DNA of 15,190 nucleotides from Candidatus Competibacteraceae bacterium (lineage in GTDB: Bacteria > Pseudomonadota > Gammaproteobacteria > Competibacterales > Competibacteraceae). The notes under the pieces were generated by a model that ran no database searches, had not been told where the DNA came from, and saw only the letters and a list, made by a program, of their open reading frames with translations. Where the stretch lies: the NCBI GenBank assembly GCA_012032855.1, contig JAAUQA010000020.1, positions 1 through 15,190 of the forward strand. Direction: 5' to 3'. Made by a program: the position numbers and the translations under genes. Shown here in pieces: positions 1-9,255 of this stretch. Every line of letters begins with the position of its first letter. The stretch's first letter is position 1.

Positions 1-1647
1 CAATATATCCTCGAAATGGGGTATATTCAGTTCCCGGCACAAGGCGTCAAGCTGCTCCGGGGGGATTTCGTTAAGGCCACCGAAATGGCCCAACAGCGCT
101 TTTTCCAACAAACGCTTACCGAGAATCACCGCTTCTTCCCGTTGCAGGTGTTTAAGGTAATGGCGGATGCTGGCGCGAGCCTTGGCGGTGACTACGAAAT
201 TCAGCCAAGCCGGATTGGGGCGGGCTGTAGGCGTAATGATGATTTCCACCGTCTGCCCGGTGATAAGCGGTGTCCGCAACGGAATCAGGCGGCGATCAGT
301 CTTAGCGCCGACACAGGTGTTGCCGACATCAGAGTGGATGGCATAAGCAAAATCGACCGCTGTTGCGCCACGCGGCAATTCGATAATCTCGCCACGGGGG
401 GTGAACACGTACACCTCGTCGGGAAACAAATCCATTTTAACGCTTTCCAGAAATTCCACTGAGTTGCCCGCCCGACGTTGCATATCCAATAGTTTTTGCA
501 GCCATTGGCGGGCCCGTTTCTGCGCGTTGTTGCCTTGGCTGCCGGGGGATTTGTAAAGCCAGTGAGCGGCAATGCCGGCCTCGGCCATCAAATGCATTTC
601 CGTGGTGCGAATCTGCGCCTCAATGGGGATGCCGTTAGGCCCGAACAATACGGTGTGCAAGGATTGGTAGCCGTTGGCTTTGGGAATCGCGACGTAGTCT
701 TTGAAGCGCCCCATGATCGGTTTATACAAACCGTGGATCACCCCTAACACGCGGTAACACGTATCGACTGTATCGACGATGATGCGGGCCGCGTAGACAT
801 CGTGGATGTCCTTGAAAGCGATTCCCTTATCGCGCATTTTTCGGTAAATGCCCCAAGGGTGTTTGCTGCGTCCCAACACCTTGGCTTTGATGTCTTCCTC
901 CAGCAGTCGATTGCGAATGCGCGTTTCCAACTGCTGAATGACTTCCTTGCGATGGCCGCTCATTTTGCGCACCGCTTCGCTGAGCACCCGATAACGGAAT
1001 GGGTATAAATAGCTGAAACCCAGATTTTCCAATTCCAGGCGCAGTTGATTCATGCCCAAGCGAGCCGCGATGGGTGCATAAATTTCCAATGTTTCGCGAG
1101 CGATACGACGGCGCTTTTCCACTTCCATCACGCCCAAGGTGCGCATGTTGTGCAAGCGATCCGCCAGTTTAATGATGATGACCCGGATATCACGGGCCAT
1201 GGCCAGAAACATTTTGCGGAAATTCTCGGCTTGCGCCTCTACCCTGGAGCTGAAGTTAATCTGAGTCAGTTTGGTGACGCCATCCACCAGTTCGGTAACC
1301 TCGGCACCGAAGCGGTCACTTAACTGCTCCTTGTCGAACGGGGTATCTTCGATGACATCATGCAGCACGGCGGCCATGAGCGTCTCATGGTCGAAGCGAC
1401 TTTCGGCCAGGATGCAGGCTACGGCGATTGGATGGAAGACATAAGGTTCGCCGCTTTTACGGCGTTGACTGGCGTGAGCCTCGGCAGCGAAGTAACATGC
1501 TTGACGGACCTTATCGACCTGATCCGTTTCCAGGTAAGTGCCGAGCACTAAACAGAGATCAGCGACACGCGCATCCAATTCGCCTCGCCATTCTAAATCG
1601 ATGGTGAGGACGACCGGCTGGTGTAGTTCACTGGTTGCGACGCTCAT
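1..1647 (-). CDS. spoT: Bifunctional (p)ppGpp synthetase/hydrolase SpoT, C-terminus cut by window edge
   Basis: This cytoplasmic enzyme makes and degrades the alarmone (p)ppGpp. Reading from the ATG at 1647, 549 codons are open to base 1 without a stop. Full-length SpoT is about 700 residues, so the C-terminal ACT region lies outside. The hydrolase HD motif is intact (AAVLHDVIEDT, H96-D97 and E100-D101), as is HNMRTL. The synthetase part has KDYVAIPKANGYQSLHT and EAQIRT, and a TGS domain starts near YVFTPRGEI. Both activities therefore look retained, which separates it from RelA, where the HD site is degenerate. It starts 24 bases after the rpoZ stop. The Shine-Dalgarno match is poor (GGGA one base from ATG), so translation may be coupled to rpoZ, or an upstream in-frame TTG could be used. 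The gmk-rpoZ-spoT order supports the call. Confidence 0.95.
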   Translation of the reverse strand, partial: MSVATSELHQPVVLTIDLEWRGELDARVADLCLVLGTYLETDQVDKVRQACYFAAEAHASQRRKSGEPYVFHPIAVACILAESRFDHETLMAAVLHDVIEDTPFDKEQLSDRFGAEVTELVDGVTKLTQINFSSRVEAQAENFRKMFLAMARDIRVIIIKLADRLHNMRTLGVMEVEKRRRIARETLEIYAPIAARLGMNQLRLELENLGFSYLYPFRYRVLSEAVRKMSGHRKEVIQQLETRIRNRLLEEDIKAKVLGRSKHPWGIYRKMRDKGIAFKDIHDVYAARIIVDTVDTCYRVLGVIHGLYKPIMGRFKDYVAIPKANGYQSLHTVLFGPNGIPIEAQIRTTEMHLMAEAGIAAHWLYKSPGSQGNNAQKRARQWLQKLLDMQRRAGNSVEFLESVKMDLFPDEVYVFTPRGEIIELPRGATAVDFAYAIHSDVGNTCVGAKTDRRLIPLRTPLITGQTVEIIITPTARPNPAWLNFVVTAKARASIRHYLKHLQREEAVILGKRLLEKALLGHFGGLNEIPPEQLDALCRELNIPHFEDIL

Positions 1648-1671
1648 TCCCGTTGGCCCGATGGTTCAACA

Positions 1672-1932
1672 CTATTTCAAAGGTCTTCCCCCGTTAGCTT
1701 CAGTCGGGTCAGCTTCCTCGGATAAAGTCGCTGCTCGACGCGGCAGCGCACGAGGGTCGATTTTTCCCTCAGCGAGTTCACGCAAGGCGACTACCGTCGG
1801 CTTATCGTTTTCCCACGGCACTAACGGCTCATAGCCGCTCGCGAGCTGACGGGCTCGGCGGGAGGCAACCAGAACTAAGTGAAAGCGATTATCGACGCTG
1901 TCAAGACAGTCTTCTACAGTAATTCGAGCCAT
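1672..1932 (-). CDS. rpoZ: DNA-directed RNA polymerase subunit omega
   Basis: This is the small omega subunit, which helps assemble RNA polymerase by holding beta-prime; in E. coli it forms part of a ppGpp-binding site. The protein is 86 residues, slightly shorter than the ~90 of E. coli. The N-terminus [20 protein letters not shown], the central RRARQLASG and the DNDKP-like stretch [18 protein letters not shown] are family hallmarks. The C-terminus ([19 protein letters not shown]) is polar and probably disordered. AAGG seven bases before the ATG is a reasonable ribosome binding site. It sits 60 bases after gmk and 24 before spoT on the same strand, so the three are probably cotranscribed. 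Confidence 0.96.
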   Translation of the reverse strand: MARITVEDCLDSVDNRFHLVLVASRRARQLASGYEPLVPWENDKPTVVALRELAEGKIDPRALPRRAATLSEEADPTEANGGRPLK

Positions 1933-1992
1933 AATGTAACCTTATTAGCATGAAGGTTTAATAACACGGTTTTTAGCGACAAACAACACAGG

Positions 1993-2613
1993 TTAATACA
2001 ACAAAGCCTGGAGTAATTTTCCGTGCCGCGCAAGCTGTGTTTCACGCCGTTGTCGATTAGCAACAAAAATGGACTGCATTGCAGCTAAGGCGTCATCAAA
2101 ATTGTCATTGATCACCAAGTAATCGAATTCCTGATAATGAGACATGTCATCCACCGCATCTTGCAAGCGACGCTGGATCACCATCTCACTGTCCTGCCCC
2201 CTGTTGTATAGGCGTTCACGCAGCGCTGCACGGGACGGTGGCAGGATGAAAATGGTCAGCGTCTCGGGTAAATGCTCGCGGACTTGTCGAGCGCCCTGCC
2301 AATCGATTTCCAGGATAACGTCCACGCCCGCCTGTAGTCTTTCCATAACGGCATGGCGGCTGGTGCCGTATTCATGATCAAATACCCGGGCATGTTCCAG
2401 AAACACATCCTGTTCCACCAAGGCATGAAAGGTTTGCGGATCGACGAAATAGTAATCGACCTTGTTTTCTTCGCTAGCACGCGGAAGGCGAGTGGTGTGG
2501 GAGATCGACACTTCCAAGTCCGGGGTGCTGTCGAGCAATTTCCTCACCAGACTGGTTTTGCCGGCTCCGGAAGGGGCGGAGATAATATACAGGGTTCCCG
2601 GTGTTGTCATCAT
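1993..2613 (-). CDS. gmk: Guanylate kinase
   Basis: This cytoplasmic enzyme phosphorylates GMP to GDP with ATP, supplying GTP and the ppGpp pool. From the ATG at 2613 it is 206 residues (MMTTPGTLYIIS...), matching the usual ~205-210; the second ATG at 2610 is equally possible. The open frame extends upstream to 2805, but that part overlaps the divergent regulator gene and has no guanylate kinase character. The P-loop SAPSGAGKT (residues 12-20) is intact. The GMP-binding part has SHTTRLPRASE, where most homologues have a glycine in place of the serine, then VDYYFV. DVILEIDWQGARQV and the lid region with RRLQDA follow. It heads the operon with rpoZ and spoT. Confidence 0.95.
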   Translation of the reverse strand: MMTTPGTLYIISAPSGAGKTSLVRKLLDSTPDLEVSISHTTRLPRASEENKVDYYFVDPQTFHALVEQDVFLEHARVFDHEYGTSRHAVMERLQAGVDVILEIDWQGARQVREHLPETLTIFILPPSRAALRERLYNRGQDSEMVIQRRLQDAVDDMSHYQEFDYLVINDNFDDALAAMQSIFVANRQRRETQLARHGKLLQALLY

Positions 2614-2634
2614 GCGGTTCCAGGTGTTTTTCAG

Positions 2635-2647
2635 GGTAAATATTACC
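2635..2647. promoter_or_regulatory. Dyad between gmk and the LysR-type gene, possible operator
   Basis: GGTAAATATTACC has 5-base inverted arms (GGTAA/TTACC) around ATA. It lies in the 100-base gap between the divergent gmk and regulator genes. On the minus strand it contains TAATAT, which would suit a -10 element for gmk, although no good -35 is present. LysR-type regulators often bind short AT-rich dyads next to their own gene. Its role as an operator is inference. Confidence 0.3.
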
Positions 2648-2713
2648 AGAACAGTGCTGCATACGCCCTGGAAAATCCGATTTGAGGCTTGCCCACAAAC
2701 AGATACAAGACCT

Positions 2714-3622
2714 ATGTACGATATCGACACCAGTCTGCTAAGAACCTTCGTTGTACTCGCCGAGACCAGAAGCTTTACCAAAACGGCGGAACGCATCGGC
2801 CGCACTCAATCCGCCACCAGCATGCAGATTCGCAAGCTGGAGGATTTGATCGGCGCGCCGCTGTTCAAGCGCGATAATCGTAATGTAGAGGTCACCGCAG
2901 CAGGCGAGCGTCTGCTAGGCAATGCTCGGCACATCGTGGGGTTGTGCGAGGCCCTGCTGCTGCGGTTCCGGGAAACCGAGGTCGAAGGCGAGGTGCGTTT
3001 CGGTGCGCCGGAGGATTACACCACCCATTATCTGCCGGATATTCTCGCTGACTTCATGGCCTCCCACCCGCGCATCATGCTCAACGTGAATTGCGATCTG
3101 ACCCTTAAACTGATTGAAGGCTTTGAGGCCGGAGACTATGACATGGTGGTGATTAAACAGGAGCCCGGCAAGATTTATCCTCATGCCGAGCCCCTGTGGC
3201 GGGAGCGGCTGGTCTGGGTCGGCAGTACCGGCACCTTCGAAGGCGTGCGACATTTCGAAACCATTCGGCGCGATTTCCAGCAAATCCATCAACCGTTGCC
3301 ATTGGTGCTCGCGCCCGCTCCTTGCGTTTACCGCCGCCGCGCGCTGGAAACGCTCGACGCGGTCGGTATGCCCTGGAAAGTAGTGTATACCAGCCCCAGT
3401 TTGGCCGGCACCACAGCCGCAGTCAAAGCCGGTCTCGGTATCACCGTGTTACCCCGCAATATGGTCCCTGACAGCTTGACCCCCTATGAAGCGGAACAAC
3501 ACTGGCCGTTGATCAACGATGCGGAAATCTGCCTGCTGTCGGCTGGTTCCACCGCCACCCCCGCCACCCGAACGCTGGCCACATTCATTCGTGAGAACGT
3601 GTCGTTTAACAAGAAAAATTGA
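2714..3622 (+). CDS. LysR-family transcriptional regulator, LrhA/HexA type
   Basis: This is a DNA-binding regulator with an N-terminal winged helix-turn-helix and a C-terminal effector domain. I place the start at ATG 2714 (MYDIDTSLLRTFVVLAETRS), giving 302 residues, normal for the family. The frame is open upstream to 2462, but that stretch is antisense to gmk. The HTH spans about residues 18-42 (SFTKTAERIGRTQSATSMQI) and is followed by KLEDLIGAPLFKRDNR. The motifs GEVRFGAPEDY and NCDLTLKLIEGFEAGDYDMVVIK resemble LrhA-type proteins. No strong Shine-Dalgarno is visible. It is divergent from gmk and convergent with the CreD-like gene (11 bases apart). The effector and targets cannot be read from sequence. 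Confidence 0.85.
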   Translation: MYDIDTSLLRTFVVLAETRSFTKTAERIGRTQSATSMQIRKLEDLIGAPLFKRDNRNVEVTAAGERLLGNARHIVGLCEALLLRFRETEVEGEVRFGAPEDYTTHYLPDILADFMASHPRIMLNVNCDLTLKLIEGFEAGDYDMVVIKQEPGKIYPHAEPLWRERLVWVGSTGTFEGVRHFETIRRDFQQIHQPLPLVLAPAPCVYRRRALETLDAVGMPWKVVYTSPSLAGTTAAVKAGLGITVLPRNMVPDSLTPYEAEQHWPLINDAEICLLSAGSTATPATRTLATFIRENVSFNKKN

Positions 3623-3633
3623 GCCCATTCCAA

Positions 3634-4821
3634 TCAAGCTTGACGTTGAAACACCACGCTCCAATCCAGCTTGGCGGTCAAGCGCATTAACATTGCCAGG
3701 GTCAAAATGGCGCCCACCGTTACCGTCAGACCGGTCATACCCTGGAGGAAAAACGAGTAGGAAAACAACACCAGATAAAATAATTGTCCCAGCGCGGCGA
3801 CTTTCCAGGGAAACGCCACGCCCAATGAGGCGCGCAGATAACTCACTACTAAACCGACTGAGACGCCGGCGGCTAAGGCGAATGCTAGGTGTACATCAAG
3901 CCAATCCACCAGGTAAACGAACAGCAGGTTGAAGGCGAAAAACCCTGCAGTCACGAACAGATAATGCATGGGGTGGATAGGCACCTGCTTGAGAATAGCA
4001 ATCGCCCCTACCAGCACGAAGAAAAACACCAAACAGACCGGTCCGAAGAAACTCATTCGGGCCGTCAACGGGCCGGGATTGAGCTTCTCCGGTAGGGCGA
4101 TGGCAACCGGTTGGCGGGTAATCAAATCGTCCGCTTGCCAGTGCAACTGCAATCCATCTGACGATACACCCAGTGGTTCAACAACCATCGGCGACAGGCT
4201 GCCGTCGGGAAAATCCACCGCCTCGAAATTGGTGGCCACAGTCATGTCCAGTTGTCGCACTCGACCGGTTTCGCCGCCGAGTTGGTAGCTCCAGCGATAC
4301 AATCCACGGGTGCGATAACGTACTTTAAAAGTGCGCGTTTGGCCCGGGTTCAGGGCAATCAATTCAGCAATACCCTGCTTTACATCCACACCATGCGCGC
4401 TGGGCTGGTCATCGACCCATACCTCGAACTCGTCGTAAGTCGCGTCAGCCGAAGGCAAGGGCAGTTGCGCACGAACTCGCTGTTCGACCAAAGTATCGTT
4501 GTTGATCGCATACTCGGCGTCGAACAAAACCTCATAGGTGGGATACCACAACAAGCCTTTACGCCGTTGTTCGAGCTGCAACTCTACGGTGATGTGGTTT
4601 CGGCTGGCGAGCAGCTCACGCTGTTGCCGAGCACCCGGCACCTGCACGCTAAAACGGGGAGCATGTTGGACTACCGGGGTGCCCCATAAAGTGGTCACTG
4701 CGCTACCGAGGCGCTCGCCCATGCTATAGGTACGGACTTGGCTCGCCATACCCAAGATCCACCAAGCCGTAACGCCGAGCAATAAAATCAAGCAAATGGC
4801 AAAAAAGTGGCGCACGCTCAT
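3634..4821 (-). CDS. CreD-family inner-membrane protein
   Basis: This 395-residue integral membrane protein resembles E. coli CreD, an inner-membrane protein of the CreBC regulon linked to envelope and beta-lactam responses; its biochemical function is unknown. There is one N-terminal membrane segment (about 5-25), a periplasmic domain (about 30-250) and roughly five to six segments from 256 to 383. Family-like stretches are FPDGSLSP, KLNPGPLTARMSFFGPV, HPMHYLFVTAGFFAFNLL, VVSYLR and LGQLFYLVLFSYSFFLQGMTGL. It is shorter than E. coli CreD (~450). The start overlaps the upstream gene's stop as ATGA, and GGAGGT lies 8 bases before the ATG, so it is translationally coupled to the secreted protein at 4818-6469. 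No CreB/CreC two-component pair is nearby. I leave the symbol blank because the context differs from creABCD. Confidence 0.8.
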   Translation of the reverse strand: MSVRHFFAICLILLLGVTAWWILGMASQVRTYSMGERLGSAVTTLWGTPVVQHAPRFSVQVPGARQQRELLASRNHITVELQLEQRRKGLLWYPTYEVLFDAEYAINNDTLVEQRVRAQLPLPSADATYDEFEVWVDDQPSAHGVDVKQGIAELIALNPGQTRTFKVRYRTRGLYRWSYQLGGETGRVRQLDMTVATNFEAVDFPDGSLSPMVVEPLGVSSDGLQLHWQADDLITRQPVAIALPEKLNPGPLTARMSFFGPVCLVFFFVLVGAIAILKQVPIHPMHYLFVTAGFFAFNLLFVYLVDWLDVHLAFALAAGVSVGLVVSYLRASLGVAFPWKVAALGQLFYLVLFSYSFFLQGMTGLTVTVGAILTLAMLMRLTAKLDWSVVFQRQA

Positions 4822-6469
4822 GACGCTTTACCTCCACTCACAGCGACTGGTTCCCGGTAATGAATTGCCACAGGCAACGCTTCGCCTCGGTAAAAAGGCT
4901 GGGTGAAATAATGGGGCCGCCCGCTGAACGGACTTACGCTAGGCCATTGTTTACCATCGCCGGGTTCAAGGTCACCTTCCAACGCAACCAGTTCCACCCG
5001 CTCCGGCAGCCCTAGGGCCAAATGATAGGATTGCGCCGCCAATCCCAATGCCGGCATCGGCAACTCCAAACGACCTTGCAGGACCAATCGGGTCGTCTTG
5101 CGCCAATAGGCCAATTCGACCAGCGAGTTTCCTTCCGCCAACGGCACAATCCAGCGATTATCATGCTGGGCATAGATTGAGTGTGGTTCGCCATTCACGG
5201 TCAGAGACCAGATTTCGGCATCCGCTACGGCATTAAGCAGCAACCGTCGATCCGGCAGCGGTGGCACCTGCAGACGCAACACCGACAATAGCGTGCCGTT
5301 GTCGGCGACGCTGGTGTATTGGTACACCGTATCCAGCACGATGGCCGGCTCCGCGACGGTAGCGAAGCGTTCCACAGCGAGCTGCACGGTATGGGCGGAG
5401 GGAATGCGGGCGTAAAGGCTGTTGATCTCAGCGTATTGGCGTAGTGCCGATGGTAAGCGCTGGCTATCCAAGCCCTGTTGTAATCCATTACCCGACAGAC
5501 TAAGGCGGGCTGAGCTGGGCACTATGATCTGAAAGACGCCTTCTTGGCCTAGATTGTCGGCAATTTTGGGTAGCTGCAGGGTAGCTGCATCGACCGGCAA
5601 TTCATAATCCAAGCTCAGCGGTTGCTGCCAATCGGGCGGCAGCGTAATCACCGTTTCGTCATCGGTAACGCTGATCCAAGAGCGCTGCACCGAGGCATTC
5701 AGCCAACGCGCTCCCGGAAACCTAATCTGTAACGGTTGGCTCTGCTTGCGGCGGGGAACCAGAAAAACCGTTGCCCGGTAGCTGTCATCCAACAGTTCCA
5801 GATGCGTGAAGCTATCGACCAATGGTGGTTGTCCCAAGATGCTGTCGGCAGGCGCAAAGCGCACCAACACTTGTTGCTGGGGAGAGAAGAAATAAGGTCC
5901 GTCGTTCAATTGTTGTCCTGGCGCTTCTAATATCCGCCAATCAGGACTATGTTCCAGGCTCAAGCTGTTTTGCACCGACGCCGGGATTTGGAAGGCCACA
6001 AAGGGCGAACGCAAGTCCTCGCGCTGCGGTAACAGAATTTCGCAGTCCAAATAAAAAGGACCGGACTGAGTGAGATAAAGGTGATAGCCCTGAGCGTCAC
6101 TGAACAAGAACCCCCCTTCAATCGCATTCACCTGAGTGATGGTCAGATCGGTATTGAATAACTTGAGCGGGCGGGGTTGCCCTTGCAGCAGTTGGCCGCC
6201 TAACCTCAGATTGCCCTGTGCCCCGTTGGCACCCAGCAGTAATCGGTAAGCTGCGTTATCGATGGTGTACAGAAAGGGCTCTTCTTTGACTTGGGACTCG
6301 TTCCACTCGCGTTGCAGACGTTCGGTGTAGAGTTGTTTGAATTCGGACCAGGGCAGACTGACCGGGGTACGGCAGCAATTTGAGTGTCATTGGTCTCCGC
6401 CTCTTGAGCTGAAACGGAACCGGCAGTCCACAACATTACTGTAGCGAACAGCATGATCAAGCGTTGCAT
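4818..6469 (-). CDS. Secreted (periplasmic) protein of unknown family, frameshifted
   Basis: The gene starts at ATG 6469 with a strong ribosome binding site (AAGGAG, 6 bases upstream). A clear signal peptide follows: MQRLIMLFATVMLWTAGSVSA, then Gln22. After codon 35 the frame is lost at a run of four C on the coding strand (6364-6367). One extra C restores a continuous frame reading PVSLPWSEFKQLYTERLQ, running without a stop to 4818 for about 550 residues. No membrane segment or metal or catalytic motif is evident. The body has many alternating hydrophobic stretches and prolines, suggesting beta-sandwich domains. I do not recognise the family. The ATGA overlap with the CreD-family gene suggests the two proteins act together at the periplasmic face. 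The frameshift could be a sequence error or a real lesion. Confidence 0.7.
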
Positions 6470-6744
6470 AGCGTGCTCCTTGATGGAAATAAGGTAACGC
6501 TAGCCTACGCATGTCATGTGGGCGTTTTATGCGCTGTGTGTGAAGTCCGGGTGAACCGCTGCCGATTTGTTCCATTACGTCCCCAGCCTGTAATCTGCAT
6601 CAGATCACTGCCGTGTTGCCGGACAACGTGGCGTGCTTACAGTCTGGTAACATTTGGCGGTATTCGTTTGAGTCTTGATATTGAATAAACCAGGGCTTAC
6701 GTGAGTTCTATTAATGAAGCGTTAAACCGCATTGGAGCGACACC
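6470..6744. other. Divergent intergenic region with no gene
   Basis: These 275 bases separate the divergent secreted-protein and flotillin genes and must hold promoters for both. I found no pair of -35/-10 boxes with good spacing, no RNA gene and no strong hairpin. TTGATA at 6675 and TATTAA at 6709 are too far apart (28 bases) for a sigma-70 promoter. The short open frames here look like chance. Confidence 0.4.
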
Positions 6745-8540
6745 ATGATTCCGGAATTAAGCAACATTCTATTTATTGCCACTGCGATCCTGATTCCTCT
6801 GCTGGTGATCGGGATGATTATCGCCCGCCTGTATCGACGGGCCTCGAAAGAAGTCGCTTTTGTCCGCACCGGGGCGGGTGGGCAAAAAGTGGTTATGAAC
6901 GGGGGAGCGGTAGTGATTCCGCTGTTCCAGGAAACCATTCCGGTCAATATGAACACCTTGCGTCTGGAAGTGCGCCGCGCCAATGCTCAAGCACTGATTA
7001 CCCGCGATAGGATGCGGGTCGATGTGCAAGCGGAATTCTATGTGCGGGTACAACCCACCGAAGAATCCATCGCCAACGCCGCCCAGACTTTGGGGCAACG
7101 CACCATGCATCCCGAGGATTTAAAAGAACTGGTGGAAGGCAAGTTCGTCGATGCACTGCGCGCGGTAGCCGCGGAAATGACCATGACCGAACTGCACGAG
7201 CAGCGGGTCAATTTTGTTCAGAAAGTGCAGCAAGCCGTATCAGAAGATTTGTTGAAGAACGGTTTGGAACTGGAATCGGTATCGCTTACCGGTCTGGATC
7301 AAACCAGTCGCGAGCATTTTAATCCCGACAACGCCTTCGATGCCGAAGGTTTGACCAAACTGACCGAAGAAATTGAGGCGCGCCGCAAGCGCCGCAACGA
7401 CATTGAGCAACTTAACGAGGTCCAGATTCGCAAGGTCAATCTGGAAGCGGAACGGCAGCGGCTGGAGCTGACTCGTGACGAGGAATACGCCAAACTGCAG
7501 CAGGAACGGGAAATCTCAATCCGCAAAGCCGCGCAAATGGCCGAAATCGCCAGCGAACAGGCCGCCAAACGGCGCGAGGCTCAATTGGCCGAAATCGATG
7601 CCAGGCAACAAGTCGATCAAGCCCGCATCACTGCCGAGCGCGCCGTGGCCGAAGAACGCATTGAAACGGAACGGCAATTGAAAGAACGGGAAATCGCCAA
7701 ATCCAGGGCGATTGAGTCGGCGGAAATCGAAAAAATGAAAACGGTTGAGACCGTAGAATTGGATAAACGTAAAGCCCTCGAACTGGCGGAACAGGACCGT
7801 GCCATCGCCGTAGCCGAGAAATCCAGAGCGCAATCCGAGGCCGAAGCTCAGGCCGCAAAAGCCCGTTCGGATGCGGTCAAGGCAGAAGAGCAGGTCATCA
7901 CCGTACGAGAGGTGGAAAGAGCCGAACGCGCCAAGCAGATCGAGTTATTGGAAGCCGCCAAACAAGCCGAAAGAGATGCCATTTCGATTACCACGGCAGC
8001 CGATGCGGACAAACGGGCGGCCGAGGACCAAGCAGCTTCGGTACGCACCCTGGCTCAAGCCGATGCCGATAAGCAGCTCATCAGCGCCCAAGCCAGTGCC
8101 GAAGCCGAAGTGCTGGCAACCGAGGCCGCGGCCAAACGCTATGCGGTCGAAGCGGAAGGTAAACGGGTATTGCACGAAGCGGAGAATTTGCTATCCGAAC
8201 AGCAGATTGCCATGCAGATCAAGCTGGCGATTATCCGCCATATGCCGGAGATTATTCGGGAAAGCGTCAAGCCGATGGAACGAATCGAAGGGATCAAAAT
8301 CGTTCAGGTGGATGGCTTATCCGGTGGTGGCGGTGGTGCTGGAGCCGATAGTTCAGGGAATCTAGCCGATCAGGTGGTCAATAGTGCTTTGCGTTATCGC
8401 GCCAAGTCCCTTTACTGGAAGCCTTGTTAAAAGAGATCGGGATGTCGGCCGGCGATATTCACGGATTGACGGCAGGACTTGGGGAACCAAAAGGTGATTC
8501 GCCACCATCGACGTCAGTTTCAAAGCCCTCTACATCGTAG
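6745..8540 (+). CDS. YqiK-like flotillin (SPFH domain), C-terminus frameshifted
   Basis: Flotillins are membrane-anchored scaffolds that form large assemblies in lipid microdomains. The ATG at 6745 has GGAG 7 bases upstream. An N-terminal membrane segment (about residues 7-28) leads into the SPFH domain with ARLYRRASKEVAFVRTG, GGQKVVMNGGAVVIP, DRMRVDVQAEFYVRV, LVEGKFVDALRA and HFNPDNAFDAEGLTKL; these closely match E. coli YqiK as I recall it. A long Glu/Ala/Arg/Gln-rich coiled coil fills about 220-470, then IIQVDGL-like KIVQVDGL and a Gly-rich stretch. As written the frame ends at 8430. One extra C after residue 553 (8402-8403) gives the YqiK-like tail QVPLLEALLKEIGMSAGDIHGL and a stop at 8538-8540, for 598 residues. 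E. coli YqiK is about 553 residues and is preceded by YqiJ; no such membrane partner is here. Confidence 0.88.
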
Positions 8541-8746
8541 GGAAAATCTAAACAAATCTCAATTACAACTGATCCTGGTCAATATATTTTATTTAGACAC
8601 TGTCTATTATGTTCGTCCCTGTTATTCCTTAGAATGAGATGAAAAACCGAGTTTGGAGGATATTGTACCCTTGCCTCATTCAGGCTGTATTAAGGCTCAG
8701 GGTAGTAGCCTTGACAATCGACCACCTCACGATGAGTGCACGACGC
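8541..8746. other. Gene-free gap after the flotillin
   Basis: This AT-rich gap holds no gene I can support. Its only structure is a 13-base palindrome at 8594-8606. An in-frame ATG at 8639 could extend the small ORF at 8747 upstream, but it has no ribosome binding site. Confidence 0.4.
8594..8606. repeat. 13-base palindrome
   Basis: TAGACACTGTCTA has arms TAGACA and TGTCTA around a single C. It lies in the AT-rich gap after the flotillin and about 140 bases before the small secreted ORF. Perfect short dyads of this kind are often protein-binding sites, but no specific regulator is indicated. Confidence 0.35.
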
Positions 8747-9025
8747 ATGAAAAACCAATTGCTAACCAGCGTGTTGACAGTGATCGTTTTAATTAGCGCG
8801 AATAATTCATTCTCTGCTAACCAACCGCCAAAATGCGGTCAACTCGGGTTAACACCGGAAGGAATAGCAAGCCAGCATGCTTGGGCTCGCATGTTGGTGA
8901 CTGGCTGGCACCCCGTCACTCCTCCAGTTGTTGACTCATATGGATGCTCGGGCGGCTGTGTCGAAGGCCGACCTATCCGATGGTGGATGAGCATCCCGAC
9001 CACGATTGAACTCAACGCAGCGTAA
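8747..9025 (+). CDS. Possible small secreted protein, hypothetical
   Basis: This is a 92-residue reading frame if started at ATG 8747. ATGs at 8732 and 8639 are in frame, but the longer versions put a charged, irregular leader before the signal peptide. Residues 1-24 ([20 protein letters not shown], then SFSA) look like a Sec signal with a plausible cleavage after SFSA. The mature part is about 68 residues with three cysteines (KCGQLG and [10 protein letters not shown]) and Trp pairs. None of the candidate starts has a good ribosome binding site, and no family is recognised. Its position ahead of the copper-efflux genes is suggestive only. It may be a real secreted peptide or a chance frame. 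Confidence 0.35.
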   Translation: MKNQLLTSVLTVIVLISANNSFSANQPPKCGQLGLTPEGIASQHAWARMLVTGWHPVTPPVVDSYGCSGGCVEGRPIRWWMSIPTTIELNAA

Positions 9026-9076
9026 CGCATTACGGTGCGAGCAATACAACTGATTTAATCCAACACGCTTCTCTAG

Positions 9077-9100
9077 CGGTGTCGACAAGGGTCGGCACCG
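9077..9100. terminator. Hairpin, possible terminator
   Basis: CGGTGTCGAC and GTCGGCACCG form a 10-base stem with one T-G wobble and the loop AAGG. It lies about 50 bases after the small secreted ORF and 155 before the efflux operon. The tract after the stem (TTCCCATTCC) is only partly T-rich, so rho-independent termination is possible but unproven. Confidence 0.3.
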
Positions 9101-9255
9101 TTCCCATTCCTGAAAATCGCATCTTTCCCGCTGCAACCCTCGTATTACGAATTATTGTGCCCGCTGCGAGTCTGAATTCAGATAAGCTTTACGCGCCTAC
9201 ATTCGGCAAACTAATTCGTCCAGCGGTTGCCTTTCTTATCCAACGGGGATTCTGC

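Noticed and set aside
2462..2713. Upstream extension of the LysR-type gene
   Set aside because: This part is antisense to gmk, and the LysR N-terminal pattern begins at MYDIDTSLLRTF.
2614..2805. Upstream extension of gmk to an ATG at 2805
   Set aside because: The extra 64 residues lack guanylate kinase character and overlap the regulator's 5' end; ATG 2613 gives the normal family length.
7516..7833. Minus-strand frame rich in Phe/Gly inside the flotillin
   Set aside because: It mirrors the Glu/Ala/Arg-rich coiled-coil codons on the other strand.
9016..9037. GCAGCGTAACGCATTACG as a dispersed intergenic repeat
   Set aside because: It resembles bacterial intergenic repeats, but there is no second copy in the window and only 5-base arms.
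9174..9190. Adjacent GAATTC and AAGCTT sites suggesting a cloning junction
   Set aside because: Both hexamers occur by chance, and no vector-like sequence flanks them.
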